Positions 46,610-55,969 are shown, counted from the first letter of the stretch. The stretch is DNA of 64,000 nucleotides from Cellulophaga sp. BC115SP (GCF_009905545.1 NZ_JAAALB010000009.1:141579-205578); one strand, 5' to 3'. Translations and numbers: made by a program. The notes: generated by a model not told the origin, from the sequence alone.

Positions 46610-47182
46610 ATGGCATATATCAACATACCTTCTGAAGAACAATTACCGGGCATAAGAGGTCTCATGGCATTTAGTCCTGAAACAGCAAAGCCCCTCAATG
46701 CGCTAGCAGAAATTTTACTCAGAAATCCCAATAATACGCTTTCTCAAGGAGAGCGAGAACTAATTGCAACTTACGTTTCCTACCTAAATAACTGTACATT
46801 TTGTCAAATGGTACATGGTTCAGCGGCACAATGCTACCTTGAAGACGATGGCAGTTTGATTAATCAGGTAAAAAAAGATATGCTTAATGCTCCTATTTCG
46901 GATAAAATGAAATCTCTTTTGACGATTGCAGGAGCCGTTCAAAAAGGTGGAAAAAATGTAACGAAAGAACACATTGATTCAGCCAAAGCATTAGGGACAA
47001 CTGATAAAGAAATTCATGATACCGTACTCATTGCAGCAGCCTTTTGTCTATTTAATCGATATGTGGACGGTTTAGGAACATGGGCTCCACAAGAAGCAGG
47101 TGCCTATCTCGACAGAGGACCAAGAATTCGAGATGAAGGATACGCCAACTTTAATCCTATGTCCTATATTCAAAAAAGTTAA
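46610..47182 (+). CDS. AhpD-like protein, paralogue 3
   Basis: The ATG at 46610 gives 190 residues; 83 bases separate it from the MFS stop. The motif is CTFCQMVH (Cys62, Cys65, His69) after SQGERELIATYVSYLNN. The C-terminal HDTVLIAAAFCLFNRYVDGLGTWAPQ closely matches paralogue 1. The N-terminus MAYINIPSEEQLPGIRGLMAFSPETAKP also matches both earlier copies, so the three came from local duplication. A separate specialisation or a hetero-oligomer is possible. Confidence 0.9.
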   Translation: MAYINIPSEEQLPGIRGLMAFSPETAKPLNALAEILLRNPNNTLSQGERELIATYVSYLNNCTFCQMVHGSAAQCYLEDDGSLINQVKKDMLNAPISDKMKSLLTIAGAVQKGGKNVTKEHIDSAKALGTTDKEIHDTVLIAAAFCLFNRYVDGLGTWAPQEAGAYLDRGPRIRDEGYANFNPMSYIQKS

Positions 47183-47344
47183 GAGATAACTCCTCATTTA
47201 ACTATTATATAGCTGACTTCAAGTTGATTAAGGCCTTTTATCTATTGAGATTTATAGTTAGTAAATTTTAAACACTGAGTACATTATTATTTTACAGAAA
47301 AACCCTACATTACAATACATTAACCATCTATACTCCAGACCATT

Positions 47345-48520
47345 ATGAGATTATCACTTATCATTGGATTCCTCATTTTATTTCTCAGCGAAATACTAAA
47401 GGTTTACTTTATCATGCCATTCCCTGGGAGTCAACAGGCTGATACGATTGACCTTGCCTATTTTATTCATCAATATATAGGATTTTTTCGTGCTATTGGA
47501 TTACTCATTTTGATTTATCCTTTATGGAAAAGCTTTAGCAATGGTTCAAAACTAACAAAGTTCGTTTTGGGAGGCTTTACCTTACTTTGGCTAGGGGTAA
47601 TATATATGTTTAATTTTCAGCTCACTGCTGACCACATGTTTTATCAACCTAAAAATAAGACCTTTACTAATGGAAAAGATAGTAAAATCACTAAGGATAA
47701 ATTGGTGATAGGGGTTGTGCATAATGGACAAGCAAAAGCCTATCCTATCCAACTCATTGGCTATCATCACCAAGTTATTGATACAGTTGGAGGTACTCCT
47801 ATGATGATTACTTATTGTACAGTATGTCGCACAGGTAGAGTGTATCTGCCTTTTGTCAATGGAAAATTCGAACAGTTTAGATTAGTGGGAATGGATCATT
47901 TCAATGCTATGTTCGAAGACCAAACAACGGGTTCGTGGTGGCAACAAGCTACAGGAGAAGCAATTACGGGAAAACTCAAAGGGCTTAATTTACCTAGTGT
48001 ATCCTCCGAGCAAATGAGTCTTTCAGCTTGGTTACAGATACATCCAAATTCCCTTGTGATGCAACCTGACCCAGAATTTAAGGAACAATATGCAGGTTTG
48101 AAAAATTATGATTCTGGTAAGGGTAAAAGTAATCTAACCACTCGTGACTCTCTTTCTTGGAAGCCAAAATCTTGGGTGATTGGCGTTCTTATGGGAAAAA
48201 CAGCTAAAGCTTATGATTGGAATCAATTAGTAAAAGACCAAATAATTTATGATACGTTAGAGAAGTCAAATATAGTAGTGGTATTAGAAAATGATAAAAA
48301 AAGCTTCCATGTATTCAAAAGTGAAAGTCCGTTTGGTCCATTAAAATTAGTATTGAAGAATAATCAATTAATTGACAGTCAATCTGATGCAGTGTGGAAT
48401 ATGGATGGAAAATGTATTGCTGGCAAATACGAAGGTTCATCATTACCTAAAATTGAAGCCTATCAAGAGTTTTGGCATTCTTGGAAAACTTTTCAACCCA
48501 ATACTTTAGTGATGCAATAA
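47345..48520 (+). CDS. DUF3179 membrane protein
   Basis: The 391-residue protein begins with three membrane helices (about residues 3-24, 43-61 and 69-92). A periplasmic or extracellular DUF3179 domain follows from about residue 115 to the end, with the CxxC pair Cys158 and Cys161 in ITYCTVCRTGRV, GSWWQQATGEAI and SLVMQPD. The YCxxCxTG segment makes a metal or disulfide site plausible. DUF3179 has no known activity. It closes the rightward gene group and ends in a perfect hairpin shared with the convergent DUF1080 gene. Confidence 0.9.
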   Translation: MRLSLIIGFLILFLSEILKVYFIMPFPGSQQADTIDLAYFIHQYIGFFRAIGLLILIYPLWKSFSNGSKLTKFVLGGFTLLWLGVIYMFNFQLTADHMFYQPKNKTFTNGKDSKITKDKLVIGVVHNGQAKAYPIQLIGYHHQVIDTVGGTPMMITYCTVCRTGRVYLPFVNGKFEQFRLVGMDHFNAMFEDQTTGSWWQQATGEAITGKLKGLNLPSVSSEQMSLSAWLQIHPNSLVMQPDPEFKEQYAGLKNYDSGKGKSNLTTRDSLSWKPKSWVIGVLMGKTAKAYDWNQLVKDQIIYDTLEKSNIVVVLENDKKSFHVFKSESPFGPLKLVLKNNQLIDSQSDAVWNMDGKCIAGKYEGSSLPKIEAYQEFWHSWKTFQPNTLVMQ

Positions 48521-48521
48521 G

Positions 48522-48565
48522 TATTATTCCAAGCTGGCGAACTGATTCGCCAGCTTGGAATAATA
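48522..48565. terminator. Perfect 19-bp hairpin between convergent genes
   Basis: Arms 48522-48540 and 48547-48565 pair perfectly around a six-base loop, two bases after the DUF3179 stop and 23 bases before the end of the leftward DUF1080 gene. A bidirectional terminator is likely. Confidence 0.8.
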
Positions 48566-48588
48566 AAATTACCTGTGTAAATCATTAA

Positions 48589-49218
48589 TTACTTTAAAAG
48601 TTTAATTCTAATATCTTTAAAATAAGCTACACTTTTAGGATCATGACCTTGTAAAGCAATAGTACCAGAGCTAAGTCTTTTCTTACCACGATCTTCTGGA
48701 AGTGTTTCAGGTTCTGTATAATCCACCGCCAGTTTGTCATTGATTTTGATAATGACTCTCTTATCTTTCACAATAATGTGGTACTCATACCACTCATCGT
48801 CCTTCGCTAAGTTTTCCTTTACATCATTTACGCCATACAAGCTACCCGTTTTGCGCCAGTCAGTATGAGTTTGATTTACCTGTACTTCATAACCTTTTTC
48901 AGGCCATCCAGAAGCCTGGTAACCCGTATGGATAAAAATCCCTGAATTAGAGCCAGGCAATGTTTTTGCCTTGATTTTTAGTTCAAAGTTCTTGAAATCA
49001 TGATTACCAACAGGTCCTTCGTAAAACAAGTGAGTACGTTCGCCAGCCACTTTTATAGTACCATCTTCGATAGAGAAGGTTTTAGGATTCTCCTCATTGA
49101 CACGCCAGCCAGCAAAAGATTTTCCGTCAAAAAGTGATACCCAGCCTTTTTCTTTCTTCTGAGAAAAAGCAATTTGTACCGACATCAACAAACAAATAAT
49201 GAATGATAGTTTTTTCAT
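48589..49218 (-). CDS. DUF1080 (3-keto-disaccharide hydrolase-like) secreted protein
   Basis: The 209-residue protein has a signal peptide (1-19, ending IAFSQ). A single DUF1080 beta-jelly-roll covers the rest: WVSLFDGKSFAGWRV, NSGIFIHTGYQASGWPEKGYEVQ, DEWYEYHIIVKD and SGTIALQGHDPKS. Some relatives are lyases or hydrolases of 3-keto sugars or glucan-binding modules. Usual length for the single-domain form. It is convergent with DUF3179 and has no obvious operon partner; a role in periplasmic sugar processing is family-level inference. Confidence 0.92.
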   Translation of the reverse strand: MKKLSFIICLLMSVQIAFSQKKEKGWVSLFDGKSFAGWRVNEENPKTFSIEDGTIKVAGERTHLFYEGPVGNHDFKNFELKIKAKTLPGSNSGIFIHTGYQASGWPEKGYEVQVNQTHTDWRKTGSLYGVNDVKENLAKDDEWYEYHIIVKDKRVIIKINDKLAVDYTEPETLPEDRGKKRLSSGTIALQGHDPKSVAYFKDIRIKLLK

Positions 49219-49476
49219 GTGTATAGTTTTTATAGTCCTTTTGGGATAAGTTGTTTTTTACAACGCTAAAGTACAAATACTATTTGGGTATCTCTATCAA
49301 AAATAGTTGTGTAGGTGTCTGTGGGGTAATGGAAATATATAGTAATTATCTAACTTTAAAATATTTGACAATGCTTGGTATTTTACGAAAATGTAATCTA
49401 TTTTAATTTTGCTTTTATTTTATAACAATGTAATATATTTACAGCTCTAAAAGTATTTTAAACAAAACCCCGAACA

Positions 49477-50000
49477 ATGTTTTCTGTAGAACAAACGACC
49501 CAAACAAGTAAAAGAGTCTTTACCTTATTACTCCTATTGTTATCTATTACTATCAATCTAAAAGCTCAGACAAGTATTCATGGAAAGTGGCAAATATCAA
49601 GATATATCATAGGAGCTACATTTTCTGGAAAAGTGAGAAGATAGACACTCTTTCCAAAGAAGAATTTTTTTATGAGTTTAAAGAAGATAAAACCTTCACA
49701 GCTGATGGTTGGCCAAACCCATTCCGTGGTGGTCTCAATCATAATAAAATAAAAGGAACATACCTTATTCAGAACAATGAACTTAAGCTTATTTATTTGG
49801 GGGAAGAAGACAAATTTAATTCAAACTTTTACTTTGATTATGTACTTGATAAAGATGCCCTAATTTTATCTTTCGATAAAGTTAAACTAATCAAATGGTA
49901 TAAGAACAGTAAAAATCCTGATGATAGTTACGCACTTAAATTGAGTCAAAATATGTTTACAGCTGTTGAAGGCAAAATGTACTTTAAAAGGGTAAAATAA
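49477..50000 (+). pseudogene. Frameshifted secreted protein of unknown (lipocalin-like) type
   Basis: From the ATG at 49477 a signal peptide is read (TLLLLLLSITINLKAQ, about residues 17-32) followed by SIHGKWQISRYIIG, and the frame then stops at 49645. The neighbouring frame continues with IFWKSEKIDTLSKEEFFYEF to VEGKMYFKRVK at 50000. Loss of one base between about 49590 and 49640 explains the break. The intact protein would have about 174 residues with a GKW start and IKGTYLIQNNELKLIYLG repeats typical of small lipocalin-like beta-barrels. It could be decay or a sequencing slip. Confidence 0.7.
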
Positions 50001-50007
50001 CCCAAAA

Positions 50008-50044
50008 GCCTGTTTATTAAGATTGATTTTCTTGATAAACAGGC
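50008..50044. terminator. Hairpin after the frameshifted gene
   Basis: Ten-base perfect arms (50008-50017 and 50035-50044) with additional imperfect pairing inside lie 7 bases after the stop at 50000 and just before the leftward LytTR fragment. Confidence 0.6.
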
Positions 50045-50062
50045 ATATGTTTTACAAGTTTG

Positions 50063-50227
50063 TTACATCTTCAATGCCTCTTTCACTAACTGTTTCTTAC
50101 CACGAGAAATAGGAATTTGAGTTCCATTGGTCAACAATAAAAAATCTCCGTTTTCGGGTACAGTATTTTCATAAAGATTTTGTGAGCATTCAAAAGAATT
50201 TTCTTGTACCAGTTTATTATATCTTTT
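50063..50227 (-). pseudogene. LytTR-type DNA-binding domain, C-terminal remnant
   Basis: An open stretch of 54 codons on the minus strand, without a start codon, ends in a stop at 50063. It reads GDFLLLTNGTQIPISRGKKQLVKEALKM at its end, the closing strands and helix of a LytTR domain (compare the usual LxLxNGxxIPISR...). A stop lies directly upstream. The rest of a response regulator is missing, so this is the residue of a deletion. The region 50228-50388 shows no further gene. Confidence 0.7.
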
Positions 50228-50388
50228 TCAATATACCGTTTATTAAAATTTGATTTGTTTTAGGTACAAAAATGACTTAATCTATAGCATATAATTTTTT
50301 TTGGTTAAAATACTTCAGAAAAAAGCTCAAATATTAATCTATAATATCTATAGATTATATATATTTGTAAAAAATAATTTAAAATACT

Positions 50389-50547
50389 ATGAAAGCACTC
50401 ATTTTTTCATTGGCTCCTAGGTTTATTGGTTTACTCCCCCCATTGGTTATTGCTTTAGTGACTTTGGTTAGTAACCCTAATCTTCACAAGAAAAAACAGC
50501 AGAGTATCGCACGTAGTCATAAAGCATATTTCTCAAAAATTAAATAG
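50389..50547 (+). CDS. 52-residue putative membrane peptide
   Basis: The peptide begins MKALIFSLAPRFIGLLPPLV, has one membrane segment (about residues 11-28) and a basic tail (HKKKQQSIARSHKAY). The ATG at 50389 lies 29 bases before any other start and 29 bases separate its stop from the TPR gene, so both may be one transcript. It is unlike any family known to me. Length, hydrophobic profile and compact position make a real small protein plausible; a chance frame cannot be excluded. Confidence 0.45.
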   Translation: MKALIFSLAPRFIGLLPPLVIALVTLVSNPNLHKKKQQSIARSHKAYFSKIK

Positions 50548-50576
50548 AGTAGCCGTTCGCTACGAATTTATAGATT

Positions 50577-52067
50577 ATGTCTAAAAACAATTTATATCAG
50601 GGTTTGCTCCTAACAGTACTTTTTAGTGTTTTGCAGTCGATGCACATTTTGGCACAAGATTTTGATTTTAATGCTAATCTTCAAAATGCCTATAACGAGG
50701 TTACCAAATTGCGCTTGACTCATGCCAAGCAATTGACTAGTAAAGAGTCGCCAAATAATGCCTACAAAGTTTGGGTTGACTGTCTGGCTGATGCCGTCAA
50801 TGTATATGCTAGCGAGAATGAGGCTGAGTATGAAAAGTTGGTCGACAAAGTAGACGATGCACTCGATGTGATTGAAGACCTCGATACCAAAGCTCCTCAA
50901 CAGCGTCAACTACGAGCCGAAATCAAATTTTACTTGGCTTTGGTTCAAATGAAACTCGGACACGAGACCAAGGCGGGTATGACCGTCATGAGTGCTTATA
51001 AATTGTTGGAGGAAAATAAAAAGCTTTTCCCAAATTATAGCGCCAATAATAAGATACTTGGGGTCATTCATGTGCTCATTGGCTCGGTGCCAGAAAATTA
51101 TCGCTGGATTACCAAAATGTTGGGCTTGAAAGGTAATATCGATCAGGGGATTCGTGAGTTAGAAGTAGCTTCAAATGATAAATTAACGGGTTTTGAAGCA
51201 AAATTTTTTAAGTTATTTATCCAAAGTTATATTCTTCCCATCAACGATAGAGTACGCACAGAAGTCAATGATTTTGTGCAAAAAAACACGGATAGCGAAC
51301 TAGCTCTATTCCTTGGCATTGCTATTTCTGAAAAGGATAACAAAAGCGATCAAGCTTGGAAGATTTTACAAAAAGTACCCAACGGTTCGGGGTATTTGTC
51401 TTTACCAATTTTCGATTTTTATACTGCCGATATTTATCTACAAAAAGGAAATTATGCCAAAGCTGAAAGCTATTATCAAGCCTATTTAAAGAAATTCAAA
51501 GGACATAGTTTTATCAAAGATAGTTTTTACAAGTTATTCATTACCAATTTTTTAAATGGCGAAAATCAACAAGCCATGGCGTTTCTTCAAAACATCAATC
51601 AATACGGGAAAAAGCTGTCGGAGTCTGACAAAGCGGCTCAAAAGTTTTATGATAATTACAACAAAACCAAGCAGTTACCAAACAAATACTTACTTCAAGC
51701 CCGTTTGGCAATTGATGGAGGATACTATAAAGAAGCACTGGAAAATATCAAAGATATCAATGAAAATACCCTTAATAGCAGTTTAGACAAAGCTGAGTTC
51801 AACTTTCGAAAAGGGAGAATTTACCAAAATTTGGGTGATACTGACTTGGCTATTCAAGCTTTTGAAAAAAGCATTACCCTTGCCCAAAACTTAGATACGC
51901 ACTTTGGCGCAAGCTCTTCTTTGCAATTGGGATATATATATCAAAAGAAAAAGGATACTAAAAAAGCACTCTCATGGTTCGAAAAAGCACTTTCTTATAA
52001 AAAACATGAATACAAAAACTCTGTGGACAATAAGGCTCAAGCCGCAATTACTGACATAAACAATTAG
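50577..52067 (+). CDS. Secreted tetratricopeptide-repeat protein
   Basis: The 496-residue protein has a signal peptide (1-26, ending ILAQ). Its body is helical, with TPR-like units such as ADIYLQKGNYAKAESYYQAY (about residues 285-305), FNFRKGRIYQNLGDTDLAIQAFEKS (about 405-430) and SLQLGYIYQKKKDTKKALSWFEKAL (about 440-465). It is 49 bases upstream of a cysteine desulfurase gene on the same strand. The TPR scaffold suggests an assembly or binding role in the periplasm, but no partner is known. Confidence 0.85.
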   Translation: MSKNNLYQGLLLTVLFSVLQSMHILAQDFDFNANLQNAYNEVTKLRLTHAKQLTSKESPNNAYKVWVDCLADAVNVYASENEAEYEKLVDKVDDALDVIEDLDTKAPQQRQLRAEIKFYLALVQMKLGHETKAGMTVMSAYKLLEENKKLFPNYSANNKILGVIHVLIGSVPENYRWITKMLGLKGNIDQGIRELEVASNDKLTGFEAKFFKLFIQSYILPINDRVRTEVNDFVQKNTDSELALFLGIAISEKDNKSDQAWKILQKVPNGSGYLSLPIFDFYTADIYLQKGNYAKAESYYQAYLKKFKGHSFIKDSFYKLFITNFLNGENQQAMAFLQNINQYGKKLSESDKAAQKFYDNYNKTKQLPNKYLLQARLAIDGGYYKEALENIKDINENTLNSSLDKAEFNFRKGRIYQNLGDTDLAIQAFEKSITLAQNLDTHFGASSSLQLGYIYQKKKDTKKALSWFEKALSYKKHEYKNSVDNKAQAAITDINN

Positions 52068-52115
52068 AAGAAACATAAATCAACAATACTTAAAACCTTA
52101 AAATAGATACACAAC

Positions 52116-53291
52116 ATGGAAATTTATTTTGATAACGCCGCCACCACTGCTCTAGACCCTGAAGTTCTAAACGCTATGATTCCCTATCTTACCAATCAGT
52201 ATGGTAATCCTTCTTCAAGCCATGCTTTAGGGCAAAAAGCAAGGGAGGCTGTTGAGGAATCTCGTCATACAGTAGCGAGCTTACTAAATGCTTCGCCAAG
52301 TGATATTTTCTTTACTTCTGGAGCTACCGAAGCCAATAATATTGCCCTTTCAGGCGCAATTCGTACCTATGATATATCGCATGCTATCACCTCTCGGCTC
52401 GAACATAAGGCGGTTTTGCAAACACTTGGACAATATAGTCAAGAAGGTGAATTGGATGTAAGTTTTGTTAAAATTGACAGCAAAGGCAACATTGATTTTG
52501 AATACCTAGAAAACTTACTCAAGTTTAATGCGCAGTCGATTGTCAGTTTGATGCACGTGAATAATGAGATTGGAAATTTGACGGACTTAAAAGCACTCAG
52601 TGCATTAGTAAAATATTATGACGGTATCTTCCATAGTGATACCACACAAAGTATCGGAAAGTATCGCATTGATTTACAAGAATTTGACATAGATTATTTG
52701 GTAGGTTCATCACACAAATTTCATGGTCCTAAAGGCGTAGGTTTTATTTATATCAACAAATATAAAAAGGTACGCCCCTTGATTTATGGTGGCGCACAAG
52801 AACGAGGTACTCGTGGGGGTACTGAAAATGTCGCTGGGATTGTAGGTTTGGCAAAGGCACTCGAAATTTCGTATCGTGATTTAGAGAAAAATCACAATCA
52901 CATCTCCTACCTAAAATCTTTTTTCATTGAACTACTTACAAATGGTCCTATCAAAAATATTCGTTTTAATGGCGAAAGTTTCGCTGAGGACAAAAGCAGC
53001 TATTCGATTGTAAATGTGGCATTTCCGCATCTCAAACATGGTGGGTCGCTATTAGATAAACTAGCTCAACTCGAAATATATGTCTCTGGTGGAAGCGCTT
53101 GCTCAAATCTTACTCAATCGGGTTCCCACGTATTGAAAAATTTGAAAGTCCATTTGGATCGAGATAACGTAAGATTTTCATTTAGTAAACACAATACGCC
53201 ACAAGATATCAGACATGTAGTAAAAGTTCTCAATCAGATTTATCAAGAAGATGAAGGGATCGCAAAATCAAAATTGTTGGAGGTAGCTTAG
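52116..53291 (+). CDS. Cysteine desulfurase, NifS/IscS-like
   Basis: The 391-residue PLP enzyme has the class V aminotransferase fold. The N-terminus reads IYFDNAATTALDPEVLNAM, the PLP-binding lysine is Lys201 in GSSHKFHGPKG, His97 is the usual PLP-stacking histidine, and Asp175 and Gln178 lie in HSDTTQSIGK. The catalytic cysteine is Cys329 in SGGSACSNLTQSG. It converts cysteine to alanine and delivers sulfur for iron-sulfur clusters or thiolated cofactors. No IscU or other cluster gene is adjacent, so its partner is elsewhere. The full length agrees with the family. Confidence 0.95.
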   Translation: MEIYFDNAATTALDPEVLNAMIPYLTNQYGNPSSSHALGQKAREAVEESRHTVASLLNASPSDIFFTSGATEANNIALSGAIRTYDISHAITSRLEHKAVLQTLGQYSQEGELDVSFVKIDSKGNIDFEYLENLLKFNAQSIVSLMHVNNEIGNLTDLKALSALVKYYDGIFHSDTTQSIGKYRIDLQEFDIDYLVGSSHKFHGPKGVGFIYINKYKKVRPLIYGGAQERGTRGGTENVAGIVGLAKALEISYRDLEKNHNHISYLKSFFIELLTNGPIKNIRFNGESFAEDKSSYSIVNVAFPHLKHGGSLLDKLAQLEIYVSGGSACSNLTQSGSHVLKNLKVHLDRDNVRFSFSKHNTPQDIRHVVKVLNQIYQEDEGIAKSKLLEVA

Positions 53292-53295
53292 AATA

Positions 53296-53368
53296 AGGGG
53301 ATAGGGTATAGGCAAAGAGGCAACAGTATTCTATTTACTATTGCCTCTTTGCCTATACCCTATCCCCT
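53296..53368. terminator. Long perfect hairpin between convergent genes
   Basis: Arms 53296-53323 and 53341-53368 are 28 bases each and pair without mismatch around a 17-base centre that can extend the stem by five pairs with one mismatch. It begins five bases after the cysteine desulfurase stop and ends nine bases before the leftward DUF1684 gene end. It is much longer than an ordinary terminator. Confidence 0.8.
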
Positions 53369-53376
53369 CTAAAAAA

Positions 53377-54264
53377 TCAATGCTCCCCTACTCTCTTTTC
53401 ACCAGCTAAAATAGCTACTTCTAATTTATTTTCTTTGGTAGGTAAAGGGCAAGTGGCAAATGGCGTAAAGGCACATGGAGGGTTATAGGATTTATTAAAA
53501 TCGATGTAAGTATATCCCTCAGCATCAGGACCTTCTACCTCCAAAAATCTACCAGCACCGTAAGTTTCATGTTTATTACTCAAGTCTCCGAACACTAAAC
53601 TTAGGTGTTTGGGCGTTCCTGTTGGCTCTAGCGTATATTCTTTGCCGTTTACCGAAAAAATTAACTTTCCTGGAGAATCCTGTTCGTAGGCGCGTCCTGT
53701 AATATCAATAATTTTGAGTTTGCGTCCTTCCGTCGGTACAAATTTGGCCTTTACTCTCCAAGCAGCATCAATTGGAAACGTAGGAATTCCTGTAAAGCTT
53801 TTCAAAAATGGACTTTCTAGATCTCTTAAGCGAATAGCATATTTATCTCCTCGCTGTATGATAAACCAACGAAGTGACTGATGCGCCAACACAATGGGTT
53901 TACCTTGATAGGGAAATACCTCTGCATTGTTTACCTCCTGATTATCAAGGGTAACTTTTGCTCCTTTGGCAGCCACAAAAGAAATTTTTCCTTCTTTCAA
54001 GATTACTTTTCCTACAAAATCTGCACTATGTTCTTTGGGGAAGTTAATAGCATTTTTATCGCTTCCTCCAATAGTATTCTCCCCTTCTTTCAACCAAAAA
54101 AGACCAGCTAAATTTAGCCAGCCATCTTCTCTTTTCAGACCTTCAATACGCTTTTGTTGCCATTGTTTTACCTCGGCTTCATAATTATTATCATTTGTTT
54201 CAACAAACGAACTCAAAAACCCTAAGCTCAATAGGGTACTTGCGGCTAAAAGTATTTTTTTCAT
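53377..54264 (-). CDS. DUF1684 secreted protein
   Basis: The 295-residue protein has a signal peptide (about 1-21) and the DUF1684 fold: WQQKRIEGLKREDGWLNLAGLFWLKEGENTIGG, FPIDAAWRVKAKFVP, YTYIDFNKSYNPPCAFTPFATCPLP near the C-terminus. It has no known reaction; the family is common in Bacteroidota and occurs in different genomic settings. It lies 230 bases downstream of a SusD gene on the same strand and could belong to that transport unit or stand alone. The gap 54265-54494 has no gene. Confidence 0.9.
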   Translation of the reverse strand: MKKILLAASTLLSLGFLSSFVETNDNNYEAEVKQWQQKRIEGLKREDGWLNLAGLFWLKEGENTIGGSDKNAINFPKEHSADFVGKVILKEGKISFVAAKGAKVTLDNQEVNNAEVFPYQGKPIVLAHQSLRWFIIQRGDKYAIRLRDLESPFLKSFTGIPTFPIDAAWRVKAKFVPTEGRKLKIIDITGRAYEQDSPGKLIFSVNGKEYTLEPTGTPKHLSLVFGDLSNKHETYGAGRFLEVEGPDAEGYTYIDFNKSYNPPCAFTPFATCPLPTKENKLEVAILAGEKRVGEH

Positions 54265-54494
54265 AAATGGATTTTTTAATGGCGATAAAATGAGCTGTGA
54301 TTCTTGAACATCAAGTTAGTTCATTATAAAAGTTCTCTAACTATTGGAGATTTCTGATTACGGAAGTATATCCTAATTTTTACATGATATTTTATAAAAA
54401 TAAAGGTATTTTACTTTAATTCCGAAATCAGAAATCCCATATCTACAATAGTCATAAATCATTCATTCACAGCCCACTATATCTCACTATAAAT

Positions 54495-55955
54495 TTATTG
54501 AAGTAATAATTTATTTGTGATAATTTCTACGTTTGGTAATGGAAAAATATAATTACTCTGAGAAGGTAGCACCTCAGGCGCCGTCAATACACTACTAGCT
54601 TTGGCTGGTAATGGCAACAGATTGCGAAGTAGATCATTCGAACGGAATCCTTCTCCAATAAGTTCGATACGACGTTCTTTCAAAATTGTACTTAGCAAAG
54701 CCGTGCGACTTGATACGGCACTTTCGGCAAAAGAGTAAGTCGCGTCTGAGCGATTGCGTACTGCTTTCAACAATTCGGTAGCTTTAGTAATATCACCCAC
54801 ACGAGCCTCAGCTTCGGCGTAGTTTAACAAGACTTCGGCATAACGAATAATAGGTAAGTAGTCCAGAAATGGAGAAGGTTTGCTGTACTTGGTGATAAAA
54901 TATAAACCAGATGACGTACGGGCAAAAGTTCTACGCAAATCGCTAGAGCGCCAGTCGGTATTTCCCCAAATGCCGTTGGGATTTAAGTTGTACTCGGCAT
55001 TGGCATTAAACACATAAGGAAACGATGATTGACCAGTCACGTTGTCCAATTCTGTCATTGGTACTGACAGTATAGATTCAGTTGAAGTGTAATTCGTTGT
55101 GAAGATTTCGACGATGTTTTGCAATTTGTGCGCCACACCTGTAGTCGCTGCAAAAGGACTTGAAGTAGAGACAATTTTCTTGGCTTCCTCAATCACCTTC
55201 GCGTAGTTCCCAGCGTTGAGATACACACGAGTTTTGAGCGCAATCGCTGTGTTGCGATGCGCACGTGTGGTATTCAACAAACTAGTTGAATAGTTGAGAG
55301 GTAAATCTGACTCAGCTTCATCTAAATCCTTGATAATCTGAGCATAGACTTCTGCTACAGAGCTACGTTTGAGGTCATTATTAGCAGTATTAGTTTCAGC
55401 CTTCAAGCGCAAGGGCAAACCAGGCGAAGCTCCTTGATTTTCGTTGTATGGACGAGCATACAACGTAACCAATGAATAATAACTCAAAGCTCTCAAGAAC
55501 TTCGCCTCGGCAATATATTGTTTAGTTAAGGTAGAATTTACTACGTTTGGGTGATCTGCTAAACCTTGAATGACAATATTGGCATTATTGATAGCCGTAT
55601 AACCTGCCGCCCAAAAACCCGCTACAAAGTTTGACCCTGCATTAAGTGTCTGATTCCAAGCTTCATAAGCGGTAAAGGTATTACTCGTACGATTGATAAA
55701 TTCCTCGCCACGAGCTTCGGTATAGATATAATAGTTTCCACCATAAAAGTTGACACTCTTTATCGCTTTATAAATACCATTTACAAGTCCTAGAACTCTA
55801 TCGGGTGTATCAAAAGCATTGGTTCCACTGATAGCTGTTGCAGGCGTTGGGTTCAAATATTTTTGGTCGTCGCAGGCGCTGGTGCTTACTAATAGGGTTC
55901 CTAAACCAAGGGCAAGTCCCCATTTTGATATATGATTATTTTTCAAAATTTTCAT
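54495..55955 (-). CDS. susD: SusD/RagB-family lipoprotein
   Basis: The 486-residue protein has a lipoprotein signal with Cys28 (STSACDDQKYLNP). Core motifs are AEAKFLRALSYYSLVTLYARP, LKTRVYLNAGNYAKVIEEAKK and the C-terminal ILKERRIELIGEGFRSNDLLRN. It ends in LPNVEIITNKLLLQ. It is 14 bases downstream of the SusC gene, so it is coupled to it. No glycoside hydrolase gene is in the vicinity. The specificity cannot be read from the sequence. Confidence 0.97.
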   Translation of the reverse strand: MKILKNNHISKWGLALGLGTLLVSTSACDDQKYLNPTPATAISGTNAFDTPDRVLGLVNGIYKAIKSVNFYGGNYYIYTEARGEEFINRTSNTFTAYEAWNQTLNAGSNFVAGFWAAGYTAINNANIVIQGLADHPNVVNSTLTKQYIAEAKFLRALSYYSLVTLYARPYNENQGASPGLPLRLKAETNTANNDLKRSSVAEVYAQIIKDLDEAESDLPLNYSTSLLNTTRAHRNTAIALKTRVYLNAGNYAKVIEEAKKIVSTSSPFAATTGVAHKLQNIVEIFTTNYTSTESILSVPMTELDNVTGQSSFPYVFNANAEYNLNPNGIWGNTDWRSSDLRRTFARTSSGLYFITKYSKPSPFLDYLPIIRYAEVLLNYAEAEARVGDITKATELLKAVRNRSDATYSFAESAVSSRTALLSTILKERRIELIGEGFRSNDLLRNLLPLPAKASSVLTAPEVLPSQSNYIFPLPNVEIITNKLLLQ

Positions 55956-55969
55956 CTTTTCTCTATTTC

